DNA of 64,000 bases from Sphingomonadaceae bacterium (GTDB lineage: Bacteria > Pseudomonadota > Alphaproteobacteria > Sphingomonadales > Sphingomonadaceae), in NCBI GenBank assembly GCA_947451145.1, contig CANFXW010000001.1:62001-126000 (forward strand). The letters run 5' to 3'. Shown one piece after another: positions 44,892 to 54,184 of the stretch. The notes below the pieces were generated by a model. The model did not search any database. It saw nothing but the letters and a program-made list of their open reading frames with translations, and had not been told where the DNA came from. Position numbers and translations under genes: made by a program. Numbering within the stretch: the first letter of the stretch is position 1; each line of letters starts with the position of its first letter.

Positions 44892-45293
44892 TTGCTCGAC
44901 AAATCTCGTTCCGTGGAATTTTCATTCACCAAACTCTTGGTCCGCGATCTTGAGCGTGTCACAGCGTTCTATCAGGCCGCCTGCGGCTATGGCGCCGGCC
45001 AAACCCTGGAAGCATCGATGGGTGGCAGGCCCGTTCGGGAAACCATCCTGTCAAAGCCGGGTGGTGGCGCGGAACTTGTGATCATGACCTACCTTGATGG
45101 CAATCACCCACCGGCTGGCGGGGCTGTGAATGCTTTCAACACGGTTGATATCGAAGCATTTGAAGCCCGCGCCCTTGGTGCAGGCGGTTCGCTTGTTGAA
45201 GCAATCAGCGTGCTGGAATTCAACGGCAACACCATGCGCATGGGCATCTATGCCGATCCCGAGGGCTTCCTGCTGGAAGTGCTCGAACGCTGA
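44892..45293 (+). CDS. VOC-family (glyoxalase/extradiol fold) protein
   Basis: A protein of about 133 residues with one vicinal-oxygen-chelate module: FTKLLVRDLERVTAFYQAACGY at the start (quoted in parts: LLVRDLERVTAFY) and YADPEGFLLEVLE at the end. The start is uncertain: TTG 44892 or GTG 44913 fit the fold, while the open frame reaches back to 44805. Metal ligands are not certain. May be an isomerase, a dioxygenase or a binding protein. Confidence 0.75.
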   Translation: MLDKSRSVEFSFTKLLVRDLERVTAFYQAACGYGAGQTLEASMGGRPVRETILSKPGGGAELVIMTYLDGNHPPAGGAVNAFNTVDIEAFEARALGAGGSLVEAISVLEFNGNTMRMGIYADPEGFLLEVLER

Positions 45294-45310
45294 TCAGGAG
45301 GAGCGATTCC

Positions 45311-45700
45311 ATGGGCGAACCCAATCCGAATTTCCAGGCAGTGCTCAATATCATAGGCGACTGGGAACGGCTCGATCTTGAATCAGCCCTGTCACGTTTG
45401 GCGGACGATGCCGAATTTGTGGCCGATCCAAAGTCAAACCCGGTTTGCGGGATCGATGCGATCCGCAAGCTCTGGACATACTACATGCAGCTGTTCGCCT
45501 CGTATGACTGTGAGGTGCGCAACTCAGCCGAGCAGGGCCGGCTGGTCTTCGTAGAGCGGATTGAGCGGATAACCCGCCGCGATGGGCTTAACGTGGTCCT
45601 GCCCGTTGCTACGATCTTTGAAGTTAATGAAAGTGGCCAGATCTCTGCCTGGCGCGACTATTGGGACCCCAGCATGGCAAGTGGGACTGCGGAAGCCTGA
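45311..45700 (+). CDS. NTF2-like protein, limonene-epoxide-hydrolase type
   Basis: A 129-residue cone-fold protein. VERIERI (arginine 83, glutamate 85) and ISAWRDYWD (aspartate 116) align by eye with the Arg-Asp-Asp catalytic set of limonene-1,2-epoxide hydrolase, except that one aspartate is a glutamate. It could open an epoxide or act as an isomerase. Its start is 17 bases after the VOC gene, with CAGGAGGAG ahead of it. Confidence 0.78.
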   Translation: MGEPNPNFQAVLNIIGDWERLDLESALSRLADDAEFVADPKSNPVCGIDAIRKLWTYYMQLFASYDCEVRNSAEQGRLVFVERIERITRRDGLNVVLPVATIFEVNESGQISAWRDYWDPSMASGTAEA

Positions 45701-45722
45701 CCGCGCGACGGCGCGATCAGGC
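45695..45722. terminator. Hairpin between convergent transcripts
   Basis: Twelve-base arms (GCCTGACCGCGC and GCGCGATCAGGC) pair with one mismatch around a 4-base loop GACG. The hairpin overlaps the LEH-like stop and sits 9 bases before the stop of the - strand amidohydrolase gene, a place where a two-way terminator is expected. No T-run follows. Confidence 0.5.
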
Positions 45723-45731
45723 CTGCAAGCA

Positions 45732-47477
45732 TCACTCTGCTGCCATGGCGAACTGCCATTCCGGCTCGGGCCCGATGAATTCACCCGGGAAACGCCCGGT
45801 AAAGGCGCCATTGTCAAAGATCGGCACACCGTTCACCAGAGTAAGCCGCATGGGCGCAGGTGCGCGTGTATAGCGATAGGTGCGGCCGCCCCGGCCGTTA
45901 TAGACATCCCAGATCTTCTCTTCAGGCCGCCGCTCGATCTCGTTGAGATTGAAGACGGCGATGTCTGCAACCTTGCCTTCTTCGATTAGCCCCCGATCAT
46001 TGAGACCAAAGAAGTCGGTCAACCGGCCAGTCAGAACGTGCACGGCTTCCTCGATGGTGAGCACACCGCGATCACGGACATAGTCGGTAAGCAGCAGCAC
46101 GTTGTCACCGTTGCCGCAGAACATTTTGCCATGCGCGCCACCGTCCGAGATGTTGCCCAGCGCGCGCGGATCGCGGAACATTTCCAGCATAACGTCTTCG
46201 TCGTTTTCGAGCGACTTCTTGTGAACGACCGATTCCGCGCCGTTCTTGAGAACCCAATCCGCAAGCGCGTCCGAAGGATGAGCGATGCCCGTCTGCTGAA
46301 TGTATTCAGCCAGTGTAATGCCAACTGGCCCCCAGCCGGATTCGCTTTCCTTCAGCGTCAATACTGATGAATCGCGCAGGGCCGAATGCGAAAAGGTGTC
46401 ATGATCCCAGGCATGGCGCGCGCGATCCAGCCAGGCAGGATCGCTCAGCATGGCGCTCTTTTCTTCCCAGGTCGGGGCATTGACGACTTCCTGCCAGACC
46501 GGATTACCGTTCTGGGCAAAGACCAGCGAGCGGCCAAAATTGATCACCGAGGTCGGCGAAACGTGATGGTAGTCTGTCCAGATGTCGGCACCTTCCGCCT
46601 TGTATTGCTCATGCAGCGCCGCTGAAGGCTTGCCTGCTTCAATAGCATACTTCAGGGTCGGCAAACCCAGCCAATGCATCCGCGCACCAACCTCGCGGGC
46701 GATCCCGCCAAGACGCGCCAACTGCTGCGGCCCGGTCATCCGGAAAAAGTGGTCGAGCACCACCTGGAATGTTGCGCCCTCATGCCGGGCAACAACCGCC
46801 AGCAATGCGCGATATTCGGCATCGTCGGCCAACTGTGAAGGGAGCGGGCGCTCGTTCTTGTCATAGTCCAGCTGGTTTGACGACAGCCCCAACGACCCGG
46901 CGCTAATCGCGTCATCGAGCAGATCGCACATCTGCTCGATTTCCGCCTGTGTCGCCACGCGTGTCCAGGCATCTTCACCCATGACATTCAGCCGAAGCGC
47001 GATGTGCCCGCAATAGGCGGCGAAGTTTACCGGCACCTGCACATTGCTGACCATCGAGCGCTTGTATTCGCTCCATTTGACCCAATCCCAGGGCACATTC
47101 TTGTGCATTGGCTCTTCAGGAATGTCCTCGAAGAAGTTGAAAATCTCAATGATGCTCTGCTTCGCCTCAGCGGTTCGGGGCGCTGGCGCCATGGAGAAGC
47201 CGCAGTTGCCATTGATCGATGTGGTGATGCCATAGGCCGGCATCGGCTCCATGTTAGGGGACCACCAGACGCCGCCATCCCAGTGATTATGCGTTTCGAC
47301 AAAGCCGGGCGTTACGTAGCAACCGCTCGCATCGATAATCCGTTCGCCTACACTGGCCTGAAGGTTTTTTCCGATTTCGACAATGCGTCCGCCGGCAACC
47401 CGGACGTCTGCCGCATAGGCCGGTGCCCCGGAGCCATCGACAACCGTGCCGTCTTTGATGATTAGCCGAAATTCCAT
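45732..47477 (-). CDS. D-aminoacylase-like amidohydrolase
   Basis: A 581-residue member of the same family as the proteins at 19365 and 54811. The first metal motif is THNHWDGGVWWSP, the cysteine is in GNCGFSMAPAP and the late aspartate in ISDGGAHGK. The histidines of true D-aminoacylase in the second half are not recognisable. The ATG at 47477 is preceded by GGAG; the codon before it is GTG. It is the last gene of the - operon of exported proteins but itself has no signal peptide. Confidence 0.85.
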   Translation of the reverse strand: MEFRLIIKDGTVVDGSGAPAYAADVRVAGGRIVEIGKNLQASVGERIIDASGCYVTPGFVETHNHWDGGVWWSPNMEPMPAYGITTSINGNCGFSMAPAPRTAEAKQSIIEIFNFFEDIPEEPMHKNVPWDWVKWSEYKRSMVSNVQVPVNFAAYCGHIALRLNVMGEDAWTRVATQAEIEQMCDLLDDAISAGSLGLSSNQLDYDKNERPLPSQLADDAEYRALLAVVARHEGATFQVVLDHFFRMTGPQQLARLGGIAREVGARMHWLGLPTLKYAIEAGKPSAALHEQYKAEGADIWTDYHHVSPTSVINFGRSLVFAQNGNPVWQEVVNAPTWEEKSAMLSDPAWLDRARHAWDHDTFSHSALRDSSVLTLKESESGWGPVGITLAEYIQQTGIAHPSDALADWVLKNGAESVVHKKSLENDEDVMLEMFRDPRALGNISDGGAHGKMFCGNGDNVLLLTDYVRDRGVLTIEEAVHVLTGRLTDFFGLNDRGLIEEGKVADIAVFNLNEIERRPEEKIWDVYNGRGGRTYRYTRAPAPMRLTLVNGVPIFDNGAFTGRFPGEFIGPEPEWQFAMAAE

Positions 47478-47557
47478 CACAATTCTCCAGAGTTCAATTC
47501 GCTTGAAGCCGACATATGACTTGCTGCTGCGGTCGGTGTCGGCAGAAATTACTGTTT

Positions 47558-48019
47558 TCAGTCTTCGTCACGAAATTGGCGATGACAGCCCTGACACGCC
47601 AGCCCCAAAGCCCTGATTTGAGCGCGAATGGCATTGGTGTCAGTGCCCCGCATTGCCATCACGAGCCGGTTGGCTTCGTTGACTGCAGATGCATTCAGCC
47701 GGTCGAATTGCGCGCGACCACTCCAGATCGCAGGTTTGGCCTTGGTCTTGAGACCCGGTGCCGGTCCCGAACCAACCGGAAACATTGTCCCAACCTGATG
47801 GAGGTTGCTGGCGATAGTGCGAGCCGAGCTGGAAAGCACGAAGCGCCCCGGGTTTTCCCGGCGCAGTTCGTCATTGATCGCCTTGAACGCGACGCCAATC
47901 TCGTGGAACTGGCTCTGCCGTTGCTGGACGACATTTGCCACAGGCGATGTCTGGCTAATCGCGGCCGAGGCAAGCGTCACGGCAATTACGGTCATCAAGG
48001 CAAACAAGCTGCTGCGCAT
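47558..48019 (-). CDS. Cytochrome c' (class II), exported
   Basis: A 153-residue protein with a signal peptide (hydrophobic residues 3-21, cut near ISQ) and a C-terminal heme site CQGCH at residues 142-146. The single site at the very end of a helical protein is the class II cytochrome c' pattern. It may carry electrons or bind small gases in the periplasm. It is fifth in the exported-protein operon; GGAG precedes the ATG. It is the clearest electron carrier of that operon. Confidence 0.87.
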   Translation of the reverse strand: MRSSLFALMTVIAVTLASAAISQTSPVANVVQQRQSQFHEIGVAFKAINDELRRENPGRFVLSSSARTIASNLHQVGTMFPVGSGPAPGLKTKAKPAIWSGRAQFDRLNASAVNEANRLVMAMRGTDTNAIRAQIRALGLACQGCHRQFRDED

Positions 48020-48061
48020 AGTTACTCCAAAGCATTCTTGCAGGTCTATCGGGACAAAACC

Positions 48062-49273
48062 CTAACGAGCATCGCTGAAGCTCGGAACGGGCCGGCTTTC
48101 AGGATGGACGATGAAAGCGGGAATGGCCTCAACCCGGAATGCAGCGGAAATCTGGTCGCAGGTTCCGGTGGAAGGATTGCGATTGCCATCCGCATAGCGC
48201 CGCAGGGCGTGGTACATGCTTTCACATTGGTAGCCGACATAGCTCATCGGCGCACTGCTGGACTCACCTGGAACAAACAGCGTTGAAATCGAGCGATAGC
48301 CGCCGAGGAGTCCCTTGGCTGTGCCATCATCCTTGAGTGTCAGCTGAAAACGGGGACGAAATATTTCGATCGGACGCCTGCTCTTGAGCATGTTGTCGGG
48401 AAGGAAAAGGTCGGGGATTGGTGTGGTTTCCAGCACGCCATTGGTGATCCTGCCTTTCATGCGCCGCTGGAACTTGGGATCGTCGATCGGCGAAAGGCTG
48501 GCGTTTGTCAGGACGTTACCCGATGGATCGCGCACCATCGGCTCTGCACCGGCGTAAACATCAACGTTCACATCGGCATCATTGTGCATGTCCTGCACGC
48601 CGGACACATCGATCAGCATGGACCACATGCCGCCTCGCATCACCGACATGAAATAGGGGACCAAAGTGCCCTTCTCGCGAATGCCGTTAAGGCAGGCATA
48701 AATCCGGCCAAGCTGGTTATCGATGCCCTGCTCGCCATGCTCGCCGATATATTGCTTCTGCTTGCAAATGCCTGCCGGAGCCGGGCCTTCGCCTTTCCAG
48801 CCATCGAGATCGAGGCCATCGTTGCGATCGCCTGACAGGGTAGTCATCGGTGCGTCAGCCACGGACCATGGCGCATCACACAGGTTTTCACCCTTTGGCC
48901 CGCCCGAATTCATCAGACGGTAGAGTTCGCTCATATTTTCCGGCTTCAACAGCCTGGTCCGCTCCTCGGCGGGTTTACCGGCAAGGAATTCCTGCGACGA
49001 GAGTATCTTGTTCAAGCCTGCCGGACAGGCATCCTTGCCTTGATACATGGCGTTATAGAAATAGGTCACCACAAAACCGAGATGCTTGCCGGGCAAGTCT
49101 GCGATGCGAGGTGCCCCCACGCCAGACATATTTGACGAGCCTGTCGAACGCGCTTCCGCCGGAGCTTGCGGCAACATCATGCTGCTGCCTGCCCCCGCCA
49201 GACCAAGCCCTGCCACCAGAGCAAGAGCAGTCACTCGCTTGCCTCGCCGTTGAGACATATTCTGATCGCTCAT
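48062..49273 (-). CDS. Exported protein of unknown function
   Basis: A 403-residue protein I do not recognise. Residues 9-41 give a signal region with arginines and a hydrophobic core (RRGKRVTALALVAGLGLAG), so it is exported. Seven cysteines are spread through the mature part, among them KDACPAG, ENLCDAPW, ICKQKQ, YACLNG, YQCESM and TGTCDQ, suggesting disulphides; there is no CxxCH. It is translationally coupled to the upstream secreted-repeat protein (ATGA overlap). Such a gene beside DUF1552/DUF1592 genes may be a fixed part of that module. Confidence 0.7.
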   Translation of the reverse strand: MSDQNMSQRRGKRVTALALVAGLGLAGAGSSMMLPQAPAEARSTGSSNMSGVGAPRIADLPGKHLGFVVTYFYNAMYQGKDACPAGLNKILSSQEFLAGKPAEERTRLLKPENMSELYRLMNSGGPKGENLCDAPWSVADAPMTTLSGDRNDGLDLDGWKGEGPAPAGICKQKQYIGEHGEQGIDNQLGRIYACLNGIREKGTLVPYFMSVMRGGMWSMLIDVSGVQDMHNDADVNVDVYAGAEPMVRDPSGNVLTNASLSPIDDPKFQRRMKGRITNGVLETTPIPDLFLPDNMLKSRRPIEIFRPRFQLTLKDDGTAKGLLGGYRSISTLFVPGESSSAPMSYVGYQCESMYHALRRYADGNRNPSTGTCDQISAAFRVEAIPAFIVHPESRPVPSFSDAR

Positions 49274-50028
49274 CGCTTCACCTCTGCCTTGGCTGCATCG
49301 CGCTGCGTAACCGTGATTGTCTTCCAGACGCCCCCGAGCCCAGCCCCCTTGGTTTCGCCGGGCGCCAGATCATCGCTGAAGGTGTAAACCAGATGCCCGC
49401 GATAGGCCCATTGGCGCAGGCCGTCCGGCCGATCGACTGGCGTCCAATCGCCAATTGGCCGGGCAACTGCGGCCGCCAGCAGTGGAGGCCACACGTCAAG
49501 GCACTCACCGCGGCAAGAGGGCGTCTTTCCGTCTCGGCTGAAGGTATAGAGGGTAAAACCGCTGTTGCTGGTCATCGCGAACGATGGCCCCAAAGAACCA
49601 ACCGCAGCCACCGGCGGCACCAGAACCTTCGGCGTCGGCCCTGCATAGCGCAATGCATGCCACACGCCCCCGGCGCCATCGCCTGTCGCCACATTTGGCT
49701 TGTTGTCTCCAACATAGGTGTAAACCGGCGCGTAGCCGGGATCATGCCTGAATATCCACTGGACAACGCCGGCCCTTGGGTAAGGCGTCCAGGCCCCAAT
49801 TGGCTTTTCGCCGGGCTTGGCCGCAAATGGTGGCCAGGATTTCAGGCATTCATTTGCGCAAGGGGTGCCCTCGGCATCACCATCATATGTGTAAAGAACT
49901 GCACCAGTTGATGTTGTCACAAGCTTGCCATCGGCACCGGCACCAAGTGTAACCGAAGCGGGATGGGGAGCATCGTGAACCGTGACAACGCCGGCAAGGC
50001 TTGCTGCGAGGATGAGCGACAGCGACAT
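49270..50028 (-). CDS. Exported protein with two secreted-repeat (Lipoprotein_15) units
   Basis: A 252-residue protein with a signal peptide and two or more copies of a repeat containing LYTYDGD or LYTFSRD, then ANECLKSWPP or RGECLDVWPP, and a VVQWIFR-like or LRQWAYRG strand. This is the secreted repeat family (COG4315, YxYxxD). Function of the family is not established. Each repeat carries a cysteine pair (TPCANEC, PSCRGEC). It overlaps the next gene and follows DUF1552 by three bases. Confidence 0.82.
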   Translation of the reverse strand: MSLSLILAASLAGVVTVHDAPHPASVTLGAGADGKLVTTSTGAVLYTYDGDAEGTPCANECLKSWPPFAAKPGEKPIGAWTPYPRAGVVQWIFRHDPGYAPVYTYVGDNKPNVATGDGAGGVWHALRYAGPTPKVLVPPVAAVGSLGPSFAMTSNSGFTLYTFSRDGKTPSCRGECLDVWPPLLAAAVARPIGDWTPVDRPDGLRQWAYRGHLVYTFSDDLAPGETKGAGLGGVWKTITVTQRDAAKAEVKR

Positions 50029-50031
50029 GGC

Positions 50032-51375
50032 CTAGACCAGCACTTCGGTTACGGCTTGCGTCGTTTGCATTGAATCGCTGCCGAATGCACCCGCCTTCAG
50101 TCCTACCGCGCGCATTGCTGTCAGGGCTGTTTTGGAAACAGGTGCTCCTTCTTCGCGAATATGCAGCCCGGTTTTCACCCGTCCGCCCGCTTTGCCTGCC
50201 ATGATCACCGGCATCTCGTCCAACGAATGCATCTTGGCAAAGGATGTGTCCGAGTGGGCATAAAGCAGCATGTTGTCGAGCAACGGCTTCCCGCCTTCCT
50301 GCGCAGTCGTCAGCTTGTCGAGCAGATATCCCAGCTGCTCCATGCTGCGCTGTGAGTACCATGTTGCGTCAGGTTGGTAGCCCAACTTGTCGTCAACCGG
50401 TTCCTGATGCGTCAACATATGATGCGTATCAGCCGCCCCGGCCTTGCGCAGGGTTGAGGCTGATGGGGAGAATACCATATTGAACACCTTGGTTTGGTGG
50501 CATTGCAGGGCCATGACCAGCAGATCAGTCATCAGCTTGTGACTGGCGGTCACTTGCTCGATCTCGGTGCTGGCGGGCAGCTCTTTCGGCATCACAGTCG
50601 GCCGGACGCAGGCCTCTGCAGGCGCCGGCTTTTCGAGCTCCAGCGACAGCTGCTGCTCCAATTCGCGAACCGAGGTGAAATAGGCATCCAGCTTTTGCTT
50701 GTCCGCCGCACTGGCTTCGCGAAGCAGGGCTGCCCGCTCCTCATTAAAGCCGGAAAGCACAGAATGGCGCAGCACGGTGTCAGGATCGGGCGCAAAACTG
50801 CCTGCATTGGGATCCTTGAACCCCGGGCCGAACACCCGCTGGTAAAGCCCGAGCGGCGAGATCTCGGGCGGATTGATCGCGTTGCCGCCGCTACTGCTGT
50901 AACTGTCCGTTTCACTGCCGGTCGCCGCCATGTTGAGCATGCGAAAGCGCACGCCGCCACCAATGGCCCCGGCGATAACGTGATCGAACGACGGGTCGCG
51001 AATGTCTTCTTTCGATTTTGGCGCATAGCCTGTGCGCAGAGCCCATACGGCCGAAACGTGCGGTTCATTTGCGCGACCATCCAGCAGGGCCGCATAGCCG
51101 GTGAACAGATTGATATCGCCGCGAAAGCGGGCCAGATGCTGCAGCTCGGGGGTGATTTCCCAGGCTGCACCAGTAGCGTTAGGGGTCCAGCGGTCAGGGT
51201 TCATTCCGCAGCCCCAGTGCCAGCTGCCGAAGCGGACAGGAAGTGCCGTTCCCGTGGCAGCAAAAGCCTCGCCGCTGCTGTTCAGGACCATATCCAGAAC
51301 CGGCACGCACAGGGTGACCGCCATGCCCTTGAGCGTGGAACGGAACAGGTTTCGGCGGGTGATATCATGAGCCAC
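50032..51375 (-). CDS. DUF1552 protein, Tat-exported
   Basis: A 447-residue DUF1552 protein. The N-terminus has a twin-arginine motif (ITRRNLFRS) and a hydrophobic stretch. The start is GTG 51375: AAGGAGA lies six bases before it, inside the last codons of the upstream gene; the more distant ATG at 51396 would include that site as coding. Conserved family parts are FGSWHWGCGMNPDRWTP and the late region MLLYAHSDTS. DUF1552 and DUF1592 proteins are usual partners, but their function is unknown; a Tat signal suggests folding with a cofactor before export. Confidence 0.85.
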   Translation of the reverse strand: MAHDITRRNLFRSTLKGMAVTLCVPVLDMVLNSSGEAFAATGTALPVRFGSWHWGCGMNPDRWTPNATGAAWEITPELQHLARFRGDINLFTGYAALLDGRANEPHVSAVWALRTGYAPKSKEDIRDPSFDHVIAGAIGGGVRFRMLNMAATGSETDSYSSSGGNAINPPEISPLGLYQRVFGPGFKDPNAGSFAPDPDTVLRHSVLSGFNEERAALLREASAADKQKLDAYFTSVRELEQQLSLELEKPAPAEACVRPTVMPKELPASTEIEQVTASHKLMTDLLVMALQCHQTKVFNMVFSPSASTLRKAGAADTHHMLTHQEPVDDKLGYQPDATWYSQRSMEQLGYLLDKLTTAQEGGKPLLDNMLLYAHSDTSFAKMHSLDEMPVIMAGKAGGRVKTGLHIREEGAPVSKTALTAMRAVGLKAGAFGSDSMQTTQAVTEVLV

Positions 51376-53074
51376 GGGGTGTCTCCTTGCGATCATTGGC
51401 GATCGTCACAGTTGCAGGTGCAACCGCAGGCGAAAGCCGGTAAAACGCATCATTGATGGCTATGGCGCGGATGAGATCCCGAATACGCAATCCCGAAGTT
51501 TCGTAACGCGCGCGGATTTGTTCCAGCCAGGGCAGTTCCTGATCAAGTGCACTGCCTGTCCCGTAGGAATAGAGCCGGTTGACGAGGCAAGATGACAAAG
51601 CCGGGTCCTTTGAAAGTGCCAAACCAAGGCCCTGTGCCCCGGCGAAGGTTTCTGCACCAAGTGCGCCACCAAGATCGAGCGGTGATCCGTTCTCTTGCGA
51701 GCGCATGGCCCCTGCGCCATCGAAACTCTCAAGCGACAGGCCAAGCGGGTCCATCAGCTTGTGGCACCCCGAACACATCGGTTCGGTGTTGTGGGCCGAC
51801 AGGCGCTGCCGCGCAGTTGCAAAACGCGGGTCCTTGACGTTCTGGACGATGGCAAAGTTCACATTTGGCGGTGGTGCGGGCACCTTCTGGCACAGCAGAA
51901 CTTCGCGAATGGCCTTGCCGCGCAAGGTTGGCGAACTGCGCCCCGGATGCGAGTGGGCCATCAGAAAGGCCGGTTGGGCAACCAGCCCCGCGCGCGGATC
52001 GCCGGCTGCAAATTCATGCACCTCCCAACCGCCGACCGAAGTCACCGGTTCGCCATAAAGCAGCCCCAGCGAGCGCGACATGAAGGTGCGACGGGTGGTA
52101 AACAACGAACGGTAGTCTTCATTGCGCCGAACCAGCGTGTCGACGATCATCCGCAACGTCTGCTCACGCGCATCCGCTGCCAGACGGTTGCTGAAGCGGG
52201 GATAGATCGCCGGGTCTTTTTGCAGACCATCAAGATCATCAAGGACCAGCATGTCGGTAAAGAATGCGCGCACGCCATGCTCAAAACGCGGCGATGCGAG
52301 CATCCGGTCAACCTGGCGGCCCAGGCCCGCATCGGTTGACAGCTCGCCGCGTTCTGCTGCTGACAACAGCGCATCATCTGGCGGCGCATTCCACATCAGG
52401 AAGCTGAGGCGGCTGGCAATCGAATAGGCATCAAGGCGAAGGCCGCCGACTGTCGTGTTGCTGTCAGGCACGGCCCGCTCCACACGAAACAGGAAAGGCA
52501 CCGATTCCAGCATGGCTGCCAATGATGTCGACAAGCCGCTGTAAAAGTCTTTTTTCTCTGCAGCGACACGACCGGCCAGAGCAGAAAATCTGTCACTTTC
52601 ACCTGCATCAAGCGGCCGCCGGAACAGCAGGCGTCCAACCTTGCCCAGGAACTGGCGGGCACAGACTTCATCTGCGCCGCTGGCAGCACGTGGCTTGCAA
52701 TCAATCAGCACGTCGCGGTGGGCTGGATCAGTTACCTGACGGGCGATCTCGCGAGCGGCAGCATCGTATTGTTCAAACCCGGCCGCACCGACCGAGGCAT
52801 TGGCCACGCCGATCGCAACCAAGCCTTCACGCCGGGGATCAGGTTCAAGCCGCCCTGATACCTTGATGTCCGAGCCAAATATGTCAGCAATGGACTGGCG
52901 ATACTGGTCTTGACTGAGCCGGCGGAAGGACAGGCTTGCCGCACTGCTTCCAACTGGATCGGCGGCTTTTACCGAACCTTCCCCTGTCAGACCGACAGCG
53001 ATTGCAGCCCCCAATGTCAGGGATAGCGCAATGCGGCCAATCTTAGTTCCAAGAATTTTGTGATCCCGCCACAT
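51365..53074 (-). CDS. DUF1592/DUF1588/DUF1585 protein with heme motif
   Basis: A 569-residue exported protein (signal peptide to about residue 38, VKAA). It starts with a DUF1587-like part (LSQDQYRQSIADIFG), then the DUF1592 core (SRLSFLMWNAPPDDALL), DUF1588 with CSGCH at 434-438 followed by KLMDPLG and LESFDGAG, and DUF1585 with LVNRLYSYGTG. CxxCH makes a covalent heme plausible. It overlaps DUF1552 by 11 bases and heads the - operon. In other bacteria such proteins are only known from genome surveys. Confidence 0.87.
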   Translation of the reverse strand: MWRDHKILGTKIGRIALSLTLGAAIAVGLTGEGSVKAADPVGSSAASLSFRRLSQDQYRQSIADIFGSDIKVSGRLEPDPRREGLVAIGVANASVGAAGFEQYDAAAREIARQVTDPAHRDVLIDCKPRAASGADEVCARQFLGKVGRLLFRRPLDAGESDRFSALAGRVAAEKKDFYSGLSTSLAAMLESVPFLFRVERAVPDSNTTVGGLRLDAYSIASRLSFLMWNAPPDDALLSAAERGELSTDAGLGRQVDRMLASPRFEHGVRAFFTDMLVLDDLDGLQKDPAIYPRFSNRLAADAREQTLRMIVDTLVRRNEDYRSLFTTRRTFMSRSLGLLYGEPVTSVGGWEVHEFAAGDPRAGLVAQPAFLMAHSHPGRSSPTLRGKAIREVLLCQKVPAPPPNVNFAIVQNVKDPRFATARQRLSAHNTEPMCSGCHKLMDPLGLSLESFDGAGAMRSQENGSPLDLGGALGAETFAGAQGLGLALSKDPALSSCLVNRLYSYGTGSALDQELPWLEQIRARYETSGLRIRDLIRAIAINDAFYRLSPAVAPATVTIANDRKETPRGS

Positions 53075-53195
53075 TGTGCCCGGACTCTCCCATTTAAGCC
53101 CCCTGACCGTGGGCCAATTTTCAATACGGAAATACGCCTTATTCTATGCTAGGTCCAATGCAGATAAGAAGCCTATCAATGTGATTGGAGCATAA

Positions 53196-54104
53196 ATGCT
53201 GGAACTTTCACTGCTCAGACATTTCGTCGCGGTAGGGCGCGCCCGCAGCTTCACAGGGGCGGCGCGTGAACTGAATGCCAGCCAGCCGGTTATCAGCCGC
53301 TCGATCCAACGGCTTGAGGACGTGGTCGGCACGCGATTATTGGAACGAAGCACGCGCAGCGTAAAGTTGACCCCGGCAGGTGAAGCGCTGCTTATCGATG
53401 CAGGACACCTTTTGGACCGTGCGGCCGTTGCTCTGGAAAATACCCGTCGCATCGGCTTGGGCAACCAGAGCCGGATCAGGATCGGCATATGCCCCAGCAC
53501 GGAATCGTCAGATCTGGCGCGCGGCATTGCGAACTTCCGCATCGAATGGCCGCAGGTTGAATTGCAATTCGTCAGCAAGGACGGAGCAGCCCTGCCAGCG
53601 GCCTTAAGAGCATCAGAGGTTGATCTTGGCATCATGCAGATGGACGACGTTCGTCAGGAAGGGATTATCGGAGCTGTCATTGCCACGTTCGGTCTGGCAG
53701 TCGCCGTTCCCGCTGTCTGGGGTTACGATGCCGACAAAGCCATTCAATTGATTGACCTGAAAGATCGGCCATGGTTGATGCCCAGTCGGCAAAGAGCTGC
53801 TGTCTGGCACGATTCCCTGCTGGAAATGTGCCGCAGAGCGGGCTTCGAGCCCAATATCGTTGGCACAGTCGATGATCCGCTATCCGCGCGCCTGATGATC
53901 GCCAGCGGCGCAGGTGCCACATTCTTCCACGATAAAGGCAAACACGCGTGGGACGAGGGAATCCAACTGCTGCGTTTCACCGATCATCAGATCCCTGCAC
54001 CCTCGCGCACTTATGCCGCCCACGCCGAAGGCACGAATTCACCGCAGATCGACACCTTGATCAGGTCACTTGTCATGGCGCATTGCCCTGACTCCCCGAA
54101 ATAG
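53196..54104 (+). CDS. LysR-family regulator
   Basis: A 302-residue LysR protein with the winged helix-turn-helix at residues 1-60 (SFTGAARELNASQPVISRSIQRLE region) and a periplasmic-binding-like effector domain. It is divergent from the exported-protein operon with a 121-base gap, so it is probably its regulator, responding to a pathway intermediate. No clear T-N11-A box stands out in the gap. Confidence 0.92.
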   Translation: MLELSLLRHFVAVGRARSFTGAARELNASQPVISRSIQRLEDVVGTRLLERSTRSVKLTPAGEALLIDAGHLLDRAAVALENTRRIGLGNQSRIRIGICPSTESSDLARGIANFRIEWPQVELQFVSKDGAALPAALRASEVDLGIMQMDDVRQEGIIGAVIATFGLAVAVPAVWGYDADKAIQLIDLKDRPWLMPSRQRAAVWHDSLLEMCRRAGFEPNIVGTVDDPLSARLMIASGAGATFFHDKGKHAWDEGIQLLRFTDHQIPAPSRTYAAHAEGTNSPQIDTLIRSLVMAHCPDSPK

Positions 54105-54184
54105 ATTTCGAATTGCGAGAAGTCAGGACGTTCATTTGCCCCAATCGTTGCGCCCCCCGATCGACGGGCGCTCTGGCTGCCCGA

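Noticed and set aside
53075..53195. LysR box between the LysR gene and the exported-protein operon
   Set aside because: AATACGCCTTATT is only partly symmetric and no clean T-N11-A pattern with good arms was found.
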